NCBI RefSeq assembly: GCF_037031225.1
Contig: NZ_JAYEZN010000001.1
Coordinates: forward strand, 2,418,001-2,482,000
DNA length: 64,000 nt
Direction: 5' to 3'
DNA from: Halorientalis sp. LT38
GTDB taxonomy: Archaea > Halobacteriota > Halobacteria > Halobacteriales > Haloarculaceae
The translations under genes were made by a program, and so were the position numbers. Below the pieces are notes generated by a model, which saw only the letters and a program-made list of their open reading frames with translations, was not told the origin of the DNA and ran no database searches. Numbering within the stretch: position 1 is the stretch's first letter; the number at the start of each line of letters is the position of its first letter. Positions 16,979 to 24,654 of this stretch are shown one piece after another.

Positions 16979-17218
16979 ATGCAGTTGCCAACCCCCTACC
17001 ACCTCGGCGGCCGCTACTACGTCGAGGCCGTCTCCGTCGGCCGGGATACCGAGAGCGAGACCGTGCGCGACTGTCCCAGCTGTGGCGGGCACGTCTTCGA
17101 CGACGAGTGGCATCTCGTGGCGACGGTCCTCGACCGGGCCGGCGACGCGAGACAGCGCCACGTCTACTGTGGCGACGACTGTTTCCGCGGCTGGCTCCGC
17201 CTGTTCGTCGCAGGCTGA
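16979..17218 (+). CDS. Small CPxCG-type zinc finger protein
   Basis: A 79-residue protein with a zinc ribbon: CPSCGG (residues 32-37), and YCGDDCFRGW near 63-72 provides the second pair. Such small CPxCG proteins are abundant in haloarchaea, and most have no known function. The ATG at 16979 is the only start before the zinc motif that avoids the divergent methyltransferase promoter. The stop codon abuts the reverse-strand stop of the carbonic anhydrase gene. The histidine-containing strand DEWHLVATVLD lies between the two knuckles. Confidence 0.7.
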   Translation: MQLPTPYHLGGRYYVEAVSVGRDTESETVRDCPSCGGHVFDDEWHLVATVLDRAGDARQRHVYCGDDCFRGWLRLFVAG

Positions 17219-17836
17219 CTACTCCACCCGGGTGTTGACCCCCGCCGCGACGCGCTCGCCGGGGCGGCGCAACTCGCCGCTTTCGACCTCGTAGACGTAG
17301 CCCGTGATCGTCACGTCGTCGGGAATCAGGGGATGGCTCCGGAGGTGCTCCACCTGCGCCGCGCAGGCCTCGTCGATATCGTCGGTCATCTTCACCCACT
17401 CCTCGATCCCGGCGCCGCCGATGGTCAACTCGGGCAGGGACGGATCGAGGTCGACGCCGCCGAGGTCGCCCGCCTGGGTCTGGAGGCCGGAGACGACGGC
17501 CTCGTCGCTCGCGCTCATCATCCCACAGTCGGTGTGGTTGATCACGATGATCTCATCGGTGTCGAAGAAGTTGGTCGTCAGCGCCGCCGATCGGATCACG
17601 TCGTCGGTCACCTTCCCGCCCGCGTTGCGGTAGATCTGGGCGTCGCCCAGGCTGAGTCCCAGGGCGTCCTCGACGGGGATGCGCTCGTCCATGCAGGCGA
17701 TCACCAGCAGGTTCTCGTCGGTCGGGATCCCCTCGCGGCGCCGCCTGGCCCAGTCCTCGCGTCGCTGGACCCGCTCGTCGACGGCCTCGTGGACGCGGTC
17801 GTAGTCGTGTTTGTACTCGTGGTCTGGGGTGGCCAT
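17219..17836 (-). CDS. Beta-class carbonic anhydrase-like protein
   Basis: A 205-residue protein. Zinc ligands are visible as Cys48 in ACMDER (with the Asp50-Arg52 dyad), His101 and Cys104 in NHTDCGMM, the standard beta-carbonic anhydrase set. Flanking IYRNAGGKVTDDVIRSAAL is also conserved in the family. It interconverts CO2 and bicarbonate in the cytoplasm, although some members of this small archaeal clade act on other substrates (for example CS2). The start at 17836 is the Met before the first helix. It converges on the zinc-finger gene with no gap. Confidence 0.82.
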   Translation of the reverse strand: MATPDHEYKHDYDRVHEAVDERVQRREDWARRRREGIPTDENLLVIACMDERIPVEDALGLSLGDAQIYRNAGGKVTDDVIRSAALTTNFFDTDEIIVINHTDCGMMSASDEAVVSGLQTQAGDLGGVDLDPSLPELTIGGAGIEEWVKMTDDIDEACAAQVEHLRSHPLIPDDVTITGYVYEVESGELRRPGERVAAGVNTRVE

Positions 17837-17942
17837 GCGCGGGTCCGTTCCACGTTCCCCGTGATAACCGATAGCGTGCCGGGAAAAGCGGCCGGTAGCT
17901 GTGACACCGGGGGGTGAACCATCCACCCGCTGGCGGTTAGCA

Positions 17943-17975
17943 CCAGCATCCGCGCACCGGAGGCGCGCGGTTCAC
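17943..17975 (-). repeat. 33-bp dispersed palindromic unit, copy 2
   Basis: The reverse complement of 2668-2700 with one mismatch. In the transcription direction of valS it occupies the same place relative to the terminator-like hairpin as copy 1 does to the DUF5806-like gene. Confidence 0.8.
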
Positions 17976-18033
17976 TTCACGCGAGGCTCGTAGAGCCGAG
18001 CGTGAAGGAAGTTTTTGTACTAAATTTTTGCGA

Positions 18034-18062
18034 GGGGGGTGGCGGCGGTGCCGCCACCCCCC
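18034..18062 (-). terminator. Terminator-like hairpin after valS
   Basis: A perfect 13-bp stem (ggggggtggcggc / gccgccacccccc) with a three-base loop, flanked on the valS side by taaatttttacttcg and on the far side by an A-rich run. It shares its architecture with 2445-2471. Confidence 0.6.
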
Positions 18063-18074
18063 CGAAGTAAAAAT

Positions 18075-20714
18075 TTAGGGGTAGACGAGGATCGTCGCCA
18101 GGTCGCTCTCGATGACCTCGACCTCCTCACCGGATTCCGCCCGGTGCTCCTCGCGGATCTCGACGGCGTCGCCCGGAACCACGGCGACCTCTCCGCCCAG
18201 ATCCACCTCGATCTCACCGTCGAGCTGTTTCTGTTGCTTCACGTCCTCGGGGTCGGCGTCCTCCAGCGCTGCGACGACCTGGCCGGCCTGATCGCGGAAC
18301 TCCGGCCCGATGGTCGCGTGGTCGGGGTCGACCTCGACCGGGACGAGTTCGACCGCGGGCACACCCTCGCGGACGTGGACGGGGGCGTTGACCGCCTCGC
18401 TCAGGTCGTAGGTGTCGACGGCGCGCTCGGGCGTCTCCTCGGGGTAGACCTCGATCTTCCCGAGTTCGGCGTTCAGCGCCATGCCGGCGTCGGACTTCCA
18501 GCTTCTCACTGTGGCGGCCACGTCGGCGATGAGTTCGCCGGCGATCTCGGCGTCCTCGTCGCGCATGTCGACGTCGGGCCAGTCGGCGGCGTGGACGCTC
18601 CCCTCGGTGTGGGGGAGTCCCTGGTAGGCCTCCTCGGTCAGGAAAGGGGCGAAGGGCGAGACCATCCGGAGCGAGGCCGAGAGCGCCGTCGCGAGCGCCT
18701 GCTTCGCGGCGTTGGCCTCACCGGGGCGGCCCTCGTAGAGCCGGCCCTTGATGAGTTCGAGGTAGTCGTCGGCGAGGTCGTGCCAGACGAACTCGCGGAG
18801 CTCGCGCAACGCGGCGTCGAACCGGTACGCGTCCATGTGCTCGGCCACCGATTCGGCGACCTCGGAGGTCCGCGAGAGGATCCACTTGTCGGCGTCGCGG
18901 TAGGCCGGGTCCGGTCGGTCGAGGTCGTCCTCGCTCAGGTGGCCTTCGGCGAACTTCGTGATGTTCCAGATCTTCGTGCCGAACTTGGAGGCGGACTTGA
19001 CCTCCTTCCACTGGAACTGGATGTCGGAGCCGGGCTGGCCGCCGAGGGCCATCGCCTGGCGGAAGGCGTCGGCGGAGTACTCCTCGACGGCCTCCTCGGG
19101 CTGGACGAAGTTGCCCCGGGATTTGGACATCTTGTTGCCGTCCTCGCCGAACACCATGCCGTTGATGAGCGCCTCGTCCCACGGCTTCTCGTCGGCGATG
19201 GCGTCGGTCCTGAGGAGCGTGTAGAACGCCCACGTGCGGATGATGTCGTGGCCCTGCTCGCGGAGCGAAGTCGGCTCGAACTCCTCCTCGGGCCACCCTC
19301 TGACGTAGAGCGGCGTGATCGAGGAGTCCATCCAGGTGTCCATCACGTCGGTCTCGCCGGTCCACTCGGTGCCCCCACACTCCGGGCACTCCGAGATGTC
19401 GGGCCCCTCCTCGGTCGGATTCGCCGGCAGTTCGTCTGCCGTGGCGACGTGGATGTGGTCGCAGTCCTCGCCCTCGCAGAACCAGGCGGGGATCGGCGTG
19501 GCGAACACGCGCTGGCGGGAGATGACCCAGTCCCACTCCATCCCCTCGGTCCAGTCCTCCAGGCGGTCGTACATGTGCTCGGGGATCCAGTCGACTTCCC
19601 GGGCGGTCTCGAGGATGGCGTCCTGGTCGACCTCGACGAACCACTGCTCCTTCGAGAGGATCTCGATGGGCGTGTCACACCGCCAGCACTGCCCGACCGC
19701 CTGCTCGGTCGGTTCGGTGTCGGTGAGGTAGCCCTCGTCGTCGAGGTCGTCGGCGATGGCTTCCTTGGCCTCGTCGATGCCGAGTCCGGAATACTCGTCG
19801 GCCTCGTCGTTCAGGTGGCCGTCCTCGGTGAAGACCATCCGCAGGTCGAGGTCGTGTTCGGCCCACCAGGTGACGTCCTGTTTGTCCCCGAAGGTACAGA
19901 TCATCACCGCGCCGGTCCCGAAGTCGGGATCGGACTCCTCGTCGGCGATGAGTTCGACCTCGTGACCAAAGAGTGGGACCTCGAAGCGGTCGCCGAGGCG
20001 GTCCGCGTAGCGCTCGTCGTCGGGGTGGACCGCCATCGAGACGCAGGCCGCCAGCAACTCGGGGCGGGTCGTCGCGATCTCGATGTCCTCGGTGTCCTCG
20101 TCGGCGCCCTCGAAGGTGACGTAGTAGAGGGTCCCGTCGACGCCCTCCTCGGTCTCGACCTCGGCGTCTGCGATGGCGGTCTCACAGCGGGGACACCAGT
20201 TGACGGGGTGCTCGTCGCGGTAGACGAGGTCGTCGTCGGCCATCTCGACGAAGGAGCGCTGGGTCGTGCCCCAGTACTCGGGGTCCATGGTCCGGTACTC
20301 GTGGTTCCAGTCCTGGGAGAACCCGAGCGTCCCCATCGTCTCCTTCATCGCGTCGATCTGGTCCTCGGTGTGCTCGATGCACATCTGCCGGAACTCGTCG
20401 CGGGGGACCTCCGTCCGGTGGATCCCCTCGTTCTCCTCGACCTTCACTTCCGTCGGGAGGCCGTGGCAGTCCCAGCCCTGCGGGAAGAGCACGTCGTCGC
20501 CCACGAGCCGGTGATAGCGGGCGGCGAAGTCCATGTAACACCAGCCCAGCGCGTTGCCGATGTGGAGGTTGCCCGTCGGGTACGGCGGCGGGGTGTCGAC
20601 GACGTAGTCCGTATCTGCGTCGCCGGCGTACTCGTACACGTCCATCTCCTGCCACTGCTCGCGCCACTTCGGCTCGACCTGGTCGGGTTCGTAGTTGTCC
20701 GGTAGCTCACTCAT
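18075..20714 (-). CDS. valS: Valine-tRNA ligase
   Basis: An 879-residue class Ia synthetase that charges tRNA-Val. Signatures: [16 protein letters not shown] (HIGH motif at 51-54), the zinc-type cysteines [15 protein letters not shown] and [10 protein letters not shown], the CP1 editing domain with [22 protein letters not shown], the catalytic [15 protein letters not shown] segment, and NKMSKSRGN near residue 527. A long anticodon-binding region and acidic C-terminal tail follow. The TTRPE plus DTWMDSS pattern is typical of archaeal ValRS rather than IleRS. ATG at 20714 is used. A strong hairpin follows the stop. Confidence 0.95.
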   Translation of the reverse strand: MSELPDNYEPDQVEPKWREQWQEMDVYEYAGDADTDYVVDTPPPYPTGNLHIGNALGWCYMDFAARYHRLVGDDVLFPQGWDCHGLPTEVKVEENEGIHRTEVPRDEFRQMCIEHTEDQIDAMKETMGTLGFSQDWNHEYRTMDPEYWGTTQRSFVEMADDDLVYRDEHPVNWCPRCETAIADAEVETEEGVDGTLYYVTFEGADEDTEDIEIATTRPELLAACVSMAVHPDDERYADRLGDRFEVPLFGHEVELIADEESDPDFGTGAVMICTFGDKQDVTWWAEHDLDLRMVFTEDGHLNDEADEYSGLGIDEAKEAIADDLDDEGYLTDTEPTEQAVGQCWRCDTPIEILSKEQWFVEVDQDAILETAREVDWIPEHMYDRLEDWTEGMEWDWVISRQRVFATPIPAWFCEGEDCDHIHVATADELPANPTEEGPDISECPECGGTEWTGETDVMDTWMDSSITPLYVRGWPEEEFEPTSLREQGHDIIRTWAFYTLLRTDAIADEKPWDEALINGMVFGEDGNKMSKSRGNFVQPEEAVEEYSADAFRQAMALGGQPGSDIQFQWKEVKSASKFGTKIWNITKFAEGHLSEDDLDRPDPAYRDADKWILSRTSEVAESVAEHMDAYRFDAALRELREFVWHDLADDYLELIKGRLYEGRPGEANAAKQALATALSASLRMVSPFAPFLTEEAYQGLPHTEGSVHAADWPDVDMRDEDAEIAGELIADVAATVRSWKSDAGMALNAELGKIEVYPEETPERAVDTYDLSEAVNAPVHVREGVPAVELVPVEVDPDHATIGPEFRDQAGQVVAALEDADPEDVKQQKQLDGEIEVDLGGEVAVVPGDAVEIREEHRAESGEEVEVIESDLATILVYP

Positions 20715-20930
20715 GATTTAGATTGCGCTGATGGGTCGGCCGTACGGGTACAGAATACGTGCGACTGTCGGCCTCGCTAACGTACTACCGACGACATCAG
20801 GCCCATGGGCGTGGCTTCGCCCCGTCGCCTGTATAACTTTTCGCTTTGCGCCACCCCTCGGCCGACAGACCTCTCCCCTGTGCGAGCCGTTCCCACAGTC
20901 TGATCGTTGCGGAGCACGTACCGTCGCGGT
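20715..20930. other. Divergent promoter region between valS and a GNAT gene
   Basis: No gene is recognised in these 216 bases. The most AT-rich element is ctgtataacttttcg at about 20829-20843, a possible TATA box on either strand. The segment otherwise holds only short ORFs. Confidence 0.4.
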
Positions 20931-21443
20931 ATGGCGGGAGACACCGTTACCACGAGGGAGGCAGCGGCCGCGGACGCACCGGCGATCCAGCGCGTCGCCC
21001 GGGCATCGTGGGAAGGTGCCTACGAGGGGATCCTCGCCGAGGCAGTCACCGAGGCGATGCTCGAGGGCGGGTACTCCGCGACCGCCCTCGAGACTCTGGC
21101 GGCGGATCCGGACACCGGACTGTTCGTCGCCGAGGCCGACGACGAGGTGGTCGGATACGCTAACGGCGAACCCGTCGGTGGCGGCGACGGCGAGGTCAGC
21201 GTCTACGTCGATCCCGACTACTGGGGCGAGGGCGTCGGGTCCGCGCTGCTGGCCCGGGCAGTCGACCACCTCGACGAGCTGGGCGTCGAGCGGGTCAGCG
21301 ACGAGGTCCTCGCGGAAAACGAGGTGGGCAACGCGTTCTACGCCAGCCACTTCGCGAAGACCGGCGAGGAGATGGTCGAGATCGCCGGCGAGACCCACCG
21401 GGCCAACGTCTACGGCGGCCCGGTCGACGCCGTCTCGCCCTGA
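20931..21443 (+). CDS. GNAT family N-acetyltransferase
   Basis: A 170-residue GCN5-type acetyltransferase. It has VTTREAAAADAPAIQRVARASW at the N-terminus, the beta4 strand EVSVYVDPDYWGEGVGSALL with the acetyl-CoA loop WGEGVG, then a helix and an ENEVGNAFYASHFAKTG segment corresponding to the usual N-x-A-x-x-f-Y-x-x-x-G-F region. The substrate is unknown. ATG at 20931 is used in preference to a TTG eight codons upstream. It precedes gnd by 64 bases on the same strand. Confidence 0.82.
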   Translation: MAGDTVTTREAAAADAPAIQRVARASWEGAYEGILAEAVTEAMLEGGYSATALETLAADPDTGLFVAEADDEVVGYANGEPVGGGDGEVSVYVDPDYWGEGVGSALLARAVDHLDELGVERVSDEVLAENEVGNAFYASHFAKTGEEMVEIAGETHRANVYGGPVDAVSP

Positions 21444-21507
21444 GCCGGGCGAACGGCTCGGCCGGCCGAACCACAACCCATACTTCCCTCCCCTCGGACT
21501 CCCAGGT

Positions 21508-22419
21508 ATGGAACTCGGCGTCATCGGACTCGGGCGGATGGGCCGCATCGTGGTCGACCGCACGCTTGCGGCCGGCCACGACGTGACGGCCTTCGACATC
21601 GACGAGGAAGCCGTCGCGGACGCGGCCGAGGCGGGCGCGACCCCCGCCGACTCGATCCCCGACCTCGCACAGCGACTCGGCGAGGAGAAACGGATCTGGC
21701 TGATGGTCCCGGCCGGCGACCCGATCGATGCCGCACTGGAGGAACTCGCGCCCCACGTCGACGGCGACGACGTCATCGTCGACGGCGGGAACTCGAACTT
21801 CCACGATTCGGTCCGCCGGGCCGAGTCCACCGAGGCGGCCTTCCTCGACTGTGGGACGTCGGGCGGCCCCGCGGGCGCGGAACTGGGTTTCTCCCTGATG
21901 ATCGGCGGCCCCGAGTGGGCCTACGAGGAACTGGTGCCCGTCTTCGACGCCGTGGCGACCGGACCCGAGGGCCACGACCGCATGGGGCCCGCCGGCTCGG
22001 GCCATTACGTGAAGATGGTCCACAACGGCGTCGAGTACGCGCTGATGCAGGCTTACGGCGAGGGGTTCGAACTGCTGGCGGACGGCCGATACGACCTGGA
22101 CCTCGAAGCCGTCGCGCGCACCTGGAACAACGGCGCAGTGATCCGCTCGTGGCTGCTGGAACTCTGCGAGGAGGCCTTCCGCGAGGAGGGCAGCGACCTC
22201 GGGACGGTCGCGGACCACGTCGCCGGCGGCTCGACGGGCACCTGGACCGTACAGGAGGCGCTCGAACAGGAGGTGCCGGTGCCGCTGATCTATCAGGCCC
22301 TCTCCGAGCGGTTCGGATCGCGCGCGACCGACGAAGCGCCGGGGCGGTTCTCCCGACGGCTCGCCAATCGACTGCGGTACGGGTTCGGCCGGCACGAGGT
22401 CGCGCGGCGGGAGGAGTAG
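21508..22419 (+). CDS. gnd: 6-phosphogluconate dehydrogenase, decarboxylating (short form)
   Basis: A 303-residue short-form 6PGDH converting 6-phosphogluconate to ribulose 5-phosphate and CO2 with NAD(P). It shows the Rossmann motif GVIGLGRMG (4-12), DGGNSNFHDS, the substrate loop DCGTSGGPAGAE, the catalytic lysine in GHYVKMVHNGVEYALMQAYGEG, and WNNGAVIRSWLLEL. Archaeal members of this form serve in the oxidative pentose phosphate pathway. ATG at 21508 directly precedes the first strand. The last 29 bases of the gene, including its stop codon, are repeated 212 bases downstream. Confidence 0.9.
   Translation: MELGVIGLGRMGRIVVDRTLAAGHDVTAFDIDEEAVADAAEAGATPADSIPDLAQRLGEEKRIWLMVPAGDPIDAALEELAPHVDGDDVIVDGGNSNFHDSVRRAESTEAAFLDCGTSGGPAGAELGFSLMIGGPEWAYEELVPVFDAVATGPEGHDRMGPAGSGHYVKMVHNGVEYALMQAYGEGFELLADGRYDLDLEAVARTWNNGAVIRSWLLELCEEAFREEGSDLGTVADHVAGGSTGTWTVQEALEQEVPVPLIYQALSERFGSRATDEAPGRFSRRLANRLRYGFGRHEVARREE
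22391..22419 (+). repeat. 29-bp direct repeat, left copy (gnd 3' end)
   Basis: This is the gnd 3' end, starting ggcacgaggtcgcgcggcg and ending gaggagtag. It recurs at 22603-22631 with one mismatch. Confidence 0.8.
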
Positions 22420-22695
22420 GTCATTGTACCGTGAGCGCGCTCGTCGCGCTCACGGGCCAAGCTCCGACCATCGGGAGGAGCGCAGGATTTTGGTCCAGCT
22501 TTTGCGAGTGAGCGGTGCGAGATACGAACGAAGTGAGTATCTCGATGGCGAACGGCGAAGCCGTGAGCCGCGCGAGCGAACGTGGCAAAAGGTGGTCCCG
22601 ACGGCACGAGGTCGCGCGGCGCGAGGAGTAGCTGTGGGTCAGCTTTGGGGCGGGAGTTCGTCAGTTAGATAAACCCGTATTCCGTACCGCCGGGC
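22420..22695. other. Palindrome-containing intergenic region after gnd
   Basis: No gene is seen. It contains gtgagcgcgctcgtcgcgctcac, gagatacgaacgaagtgagtatctc and ggcgaacggcgaagccgtgagcc stem-loops, then the second copy of the gnd 3' end (22603-22631), then a possible TATA element gttagataaacc (about 22663-22674) for the ferredoxin gene. Confidence 0.6.
22603..22631 (+). repeat. 29-bp direct repeat, right copy
   Basis: A duplicate of the last 29 bases of gnd including an in-register TAG; it differs only at one position (gcg versus ggg in the middle). The 183 bases between the copies hold hairpins. Confidence 0.8.
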
Positions 22696-23277
22696 ATGGT
22701 TAGCACTGTGGGAATCGCGCTCGGTGCGGTTCTGACGCTCGTGGCCGTCGCTCTCCACTACTCGAAGGGGACCGGCTGGGAGACCAACGACGACATCTCC
22801 CAGGAGGTCCTCGAGAAGCGGGCGGCGACGGTCCCGGAGACGGAGTTCCCGGAGCCGATGAACCGCTCGATCGGCGGTGGCGGCGTCGCCGCGGGCGCGG
22901 TCGCCGGCGGTTCGGAGGGCGAACTCGCCGAGGGCGAAGAAGCGGAAGACGACGGCTTCGACCCCGACGCGATCCCGGACGACGAGATCGAGACGTACGA
23001 GATCGAGTTCGCCAAGGAAGGCGAGACCATCGAGATCGCGAACAACGAGAACATCCTCGATATTGGCGAGGACCAGGGCTGGGACCTGCCCTACGCCTGT
23101 CGCGAGGGCTCGTGTCTCTCCTGTGCCGGCCACATAGAGGAGGGCCCGGCCGAGGAGTACATCCGGCACAGCAACAACGACACGCTCAACGAGGAGGAGA
23201 TGGAGAACGGCTACTGTCTGACCTGTACGGCGTACCCGACTGCGGACTTCACGCTGGAGACCGGCGAGCAGCCCTGA
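22696..23277 (+). CDS. Membrane-anchored 2Fe-2S ferredoxin
   Basis: A 193-residue protein with an N-terminal hydrophobic helix (STVGIALGAVLTLVAVAL), a Gly/Glu-rich linker and a plant-type 2Fe-2S domain from about residue 98. The cluster ligands are CREGSCLSCAG (CxxxxCxxC) and the distal Cys in NGYCLTC. The halophilic acidic insert DTLNEEEMEN sits before the last ligand, as in haloarchaeal ferredoxins. The membrane anchor is atypical of the soluble Fdx used by pyruvate oxidoreductase and suggests a membrane redox partner. The ATG at 22696 places the helix at the N-terminus. Confidence 0.85.
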   Translation: MVSTVGIALGAVLTLVAVALHYSKGTGWETNDDISQEVLEKRAATVPETEFPEPMNRSIGGGGVAAGAVAGGSEGELAEGEEAEDDGFDPDAIPDDEIETYEIEFAKEGETIEIANNENILDIGEDQGWDLPYACREGSCLSCAGHIEEGPAEEYIRHSNNDTLNEEEMENGYCLTCTAYPTADFTLETGEQP

Positions 23278-23328
23278 CGCTTTTCGGTTCACAACGGTTA
23301 AACCGACACCTCCGCTATCGATTATCGT

Positions 23329-23401
23329 GGGCGGCTAGTTCAGTGGACAGAACGCCTGGTTCCGGACCAGATGGTCGGGGGTTCGAATCCCTCGCCGCCC
23401 G
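23329..23401 (+). tRNA. tRNA-Arg (anticodon CCG)
   Basis: A 73-base cloverleaf: acceptor gggcggc/gccgccc, D stem gttc/gaac, anticodon arm cctgg-ttccgga-ccaga with CCG at 34-36 (one C-A mismatch at 27-43), five-base variable region, T arm ggggg-ttcgaat-ccctc with one G-T pair, and discriminator G. CCA is not encoded and no intron is seen. Its last 18 bases are repeated at 24331-24348. Confidence 0.93.
23384..23401 (+). repeat. 18-bp direct repeat, left (tRNA 3' end; attL-like)
   Basis: cgaatccctcgccgcccg, the T-arm and acceptor 3' strand of tRNA-Arg. It is identical to 24331-24348. Confidence 0.85.
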
Positions 23402-23655
23402 TCCACCTTTTTCTTCGTCGGGTGACTCGCTTCGCTCGTCACCACTCCTCGAAAAACGTGGGCGAAAAAAGCCGAGTGCTCACTTCGTTCGCACTCGGTG
23501 AACCGGCGCGCAGAGCGCGCCGGATGCCTGTTTGAAATTCTTCACCGCAGGTACCGGCCCCCGTCCCTCAATTTTAGATGCCAGTTTGAGGTTACCGATC
23601 ACGATTTTATAATACTGTGCGCATCTTTATCATCGTCTGATACAAACGCTGAGTC
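23402..23655. other. Intergenic hairpins and promoter of the tRNA-linked insert
   Basis: Stem-loops ggtgactcgcttcgctcgtcacc and cgagtgctcacttcgttcgcactcg are followed by a palindromic unit (23498-23527). AT-rich boxes ttttataa (about 23605) and ctttatca (about 23625) precede the ORF; the second is correctly placed for a leaderless start at 23656. Confidence 0.55.
23498..23527 (+). repeat. Dispersed palindromic unit, copy 3 (diverged)
   Basis: gtgaaccggcgcgc - aga - gcgcgccggatgc. It has the same start, palindrome and ggatgc end as the 33-base unit, with one extra G-C pair per arm. Confidence 0.65.
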
Positions 23656-24162
23656 ATGTTTGGTGAAGGGAATCAAACGTATCAGCAAGTAGTGGAGCTG
23701 GTTGATGCGTGGCGGCCATCACAGAATTACGGTCACGAAAGCAAATTTCAGAAGGAGTTGTCCGAATTTCTGGACGAGGAACTGAACAGGCAAACGGGAG
23801 GGATTATGGGCGGGAATGGCGATAATCACGTAGTCAGCCGTGAACGTGGGAACTCCCGCGGTGATGTCGTCATTGATGACCTAGTCGGAATCGAGATGAA
23901 ACGGCATTTCTCGAACAGCCAGAAGAAGAAACTCCGGGGACAGTTGGAGGACTACGCCGACAATTACCCCTATGTGATCGCTCTCGCCTGTGGTATCGAC
24001 GACATGGATGGGTGGCGTGAACTAGAGAACAAATTCTCGGGAGGGCGCGGAATGGGAATTGACCAGACGCAGTTCTCGTTCATTATCAAGCGTCGAGAGA
24101 ATTTCGGCGATGACCACGACCTGGGTAGTGGCGGCGGTTTCGGCGGTATTCCGGGTATCTGA
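23656..24162 (+). CDS. Putative PD-(D/E)XK nuclease-fold protein
   Basis: A 168-residue protein of unknown family. Residues 61-100 fit a restriction-endonuclease-like core: SRGDVVIDD (Asp70) followed by GIEMK (Glu80, Lys82), i.e. D-x9-ExK, then a helix with Gln96 and Tyr100 (RGQLEDY). A Glu-containing helix (ESKFQKELSEFLDEEL) precedes it, as the fold expects. The Gly-rich C-terminus (GSGGGFGGIPGI) is probably flexible. It lies in a low-GC insert beside tRNA-Arg and precedes a tiny membrane ORF. A role in defence or element maintenance is a guess. No close homologue is recognised. Confidence 0.6.
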   Translation: MFGEGNQTYQQVVELVDAWRPSQNYGHESKFQKELSEFLDEELNRQTGGIMGGNGDNHVVSRERGNSRGDVVIDDLVGIEMKRHFSNSQKKKLRGQLEDYADNYPYVIALACGIDDMDGWRELENKFSGGRGMGIDQTQFSFIIKRRENFGDDHDLGSGGGFGGIPGI

Positions 24163-24211
24163 ATATGGACGCTACTGATGAAACCATCTGTTACCACGGG
24201 GGAGTACACTG

Positions 24212-24310
24212 ATGGCCGAGCAGGACCCGCTTCAGGGACTGCCTGACTGGCTGGTGTTACTGATGATCGTTCTGTTCCTGATCGGGGCTGCTATCGTTCT
24301 ATACCTGTAG
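24212..24310 (+). CDS. 32-residue single-pass membrane peptide
   Basis: The reading frame gives MAEQDPLQGLPDW followed by a continuous hydrophobic helix (LVLLMIVLFLIGAAIVLYL) to the C-terminus. Such a composition is unlikely by chance in a random frame, and the codons are of the same low-GC style as the nuclease-like gene 49 bases upstream. The gap between the two genes contains no hairpin, so they may be co-transcribed. A small membrane effector or holin-like peptide is possible; nothing in the sequence identifies a function. Confidence 0.5.
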   Translation: MAEQDPLQGLPDWLVLLMIVLFLIGAAIVLYL

Positions 24311-24330
24311 CCGATCACGCACTGCCAGGA

Positions 24331-24348
24331 CGAATCCCTCGCCGCCCG
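24331..24348 (+). repeat. 18-bp direct repeat, right (attR-like)
   Basis: An exact copy of the tRNA-Arg 3' end (23384-23401). The bases on either side differ, so the repeat is precisely 18 bases. No tRNA can be formed here. Confidence 0.85.
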
Positions 24349-24654
24349 CTTTTCACGAACCGGCGCGCCCTGTGCGCCGGACGCCATCGTAGGATTACCC
24401 ATGGGCAGACGTGCCGTCGTCCGTGAACGTACAGGACGAGCGTGCAGCACCCGGCGGGGAGTCCGCGAGGCGGCGACCCGGGTGGTGTGACACCGGTCGC
24501 GAATTTGAAAATCCTTGATGTGATCGCTGCCCACCAGGGCTCGTCTGCCGGCGGTAGGGCACGGAAAACCCGACTTGGGTGCTGTTACCGGCGAAACGAT
24601 CGACCGGACTTATCGTGTTACCAATGCTCATGGAAGGCGCCCGAGGTGGGAGCA
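24349..24654. other. Intergenic region between the insert and the cupin gene
   Basis: These 306 bases hold a diverged palindromic unit at 24354-24385 and then mixed sequence without a convincing ORF; the reading frame running into the cupin gene from 24442 lacks any leader or domain. An AT-rich cttatcgtgtta at about 24609 may be promoter-related. Confidence 0.45.
24354..24385 (+). repeat. Dispersed palindromic unit, copy 4 (diverged)
   Basis: cacgaaccggcgcgcc - ctg - tgcgccggacgcc. It follows attR-like sequence by five bases and is related to copy 3, which lies on the other side of the insert. Confidence 0.5.

Larger units (their letters stand above)
17943..18074 (-). repeat. Hairpin-rich composite element (copy B) downstream of valS
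   Basis: Reading from the valS stop there is a T-tract, a 13-bp stem hairpin, an A-run, a ttcacgctcggctc/gagcctcgcgtgaa stem-loop, then the 33-base unit. Order and orientation match copy A at 2428-2700 although the middle hairpins differ. No gene is seen. Confidence 0.75.
23402..24348 (+). mobile_element. Small integrase-less insert at tRNA-Arg
   Basis: About 0.95 kb bounded by exact 18-base copies of the tRNA 3' end, the classic footprint of site-specific integration. The interior from about 23530 to 24310 is visibly AT-richer than the flanks and uses codons such as gat, aat and ata that the neighbours avoid. It encodes a PD-(D/E)XK-like protein and a 32-residue membrane peptide. No integrase gene is present, so it is either a remnant, or a satellite mobilised in trans. 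The left 130 bases hold palindromes of the genomic type. Confidence 0.7.
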
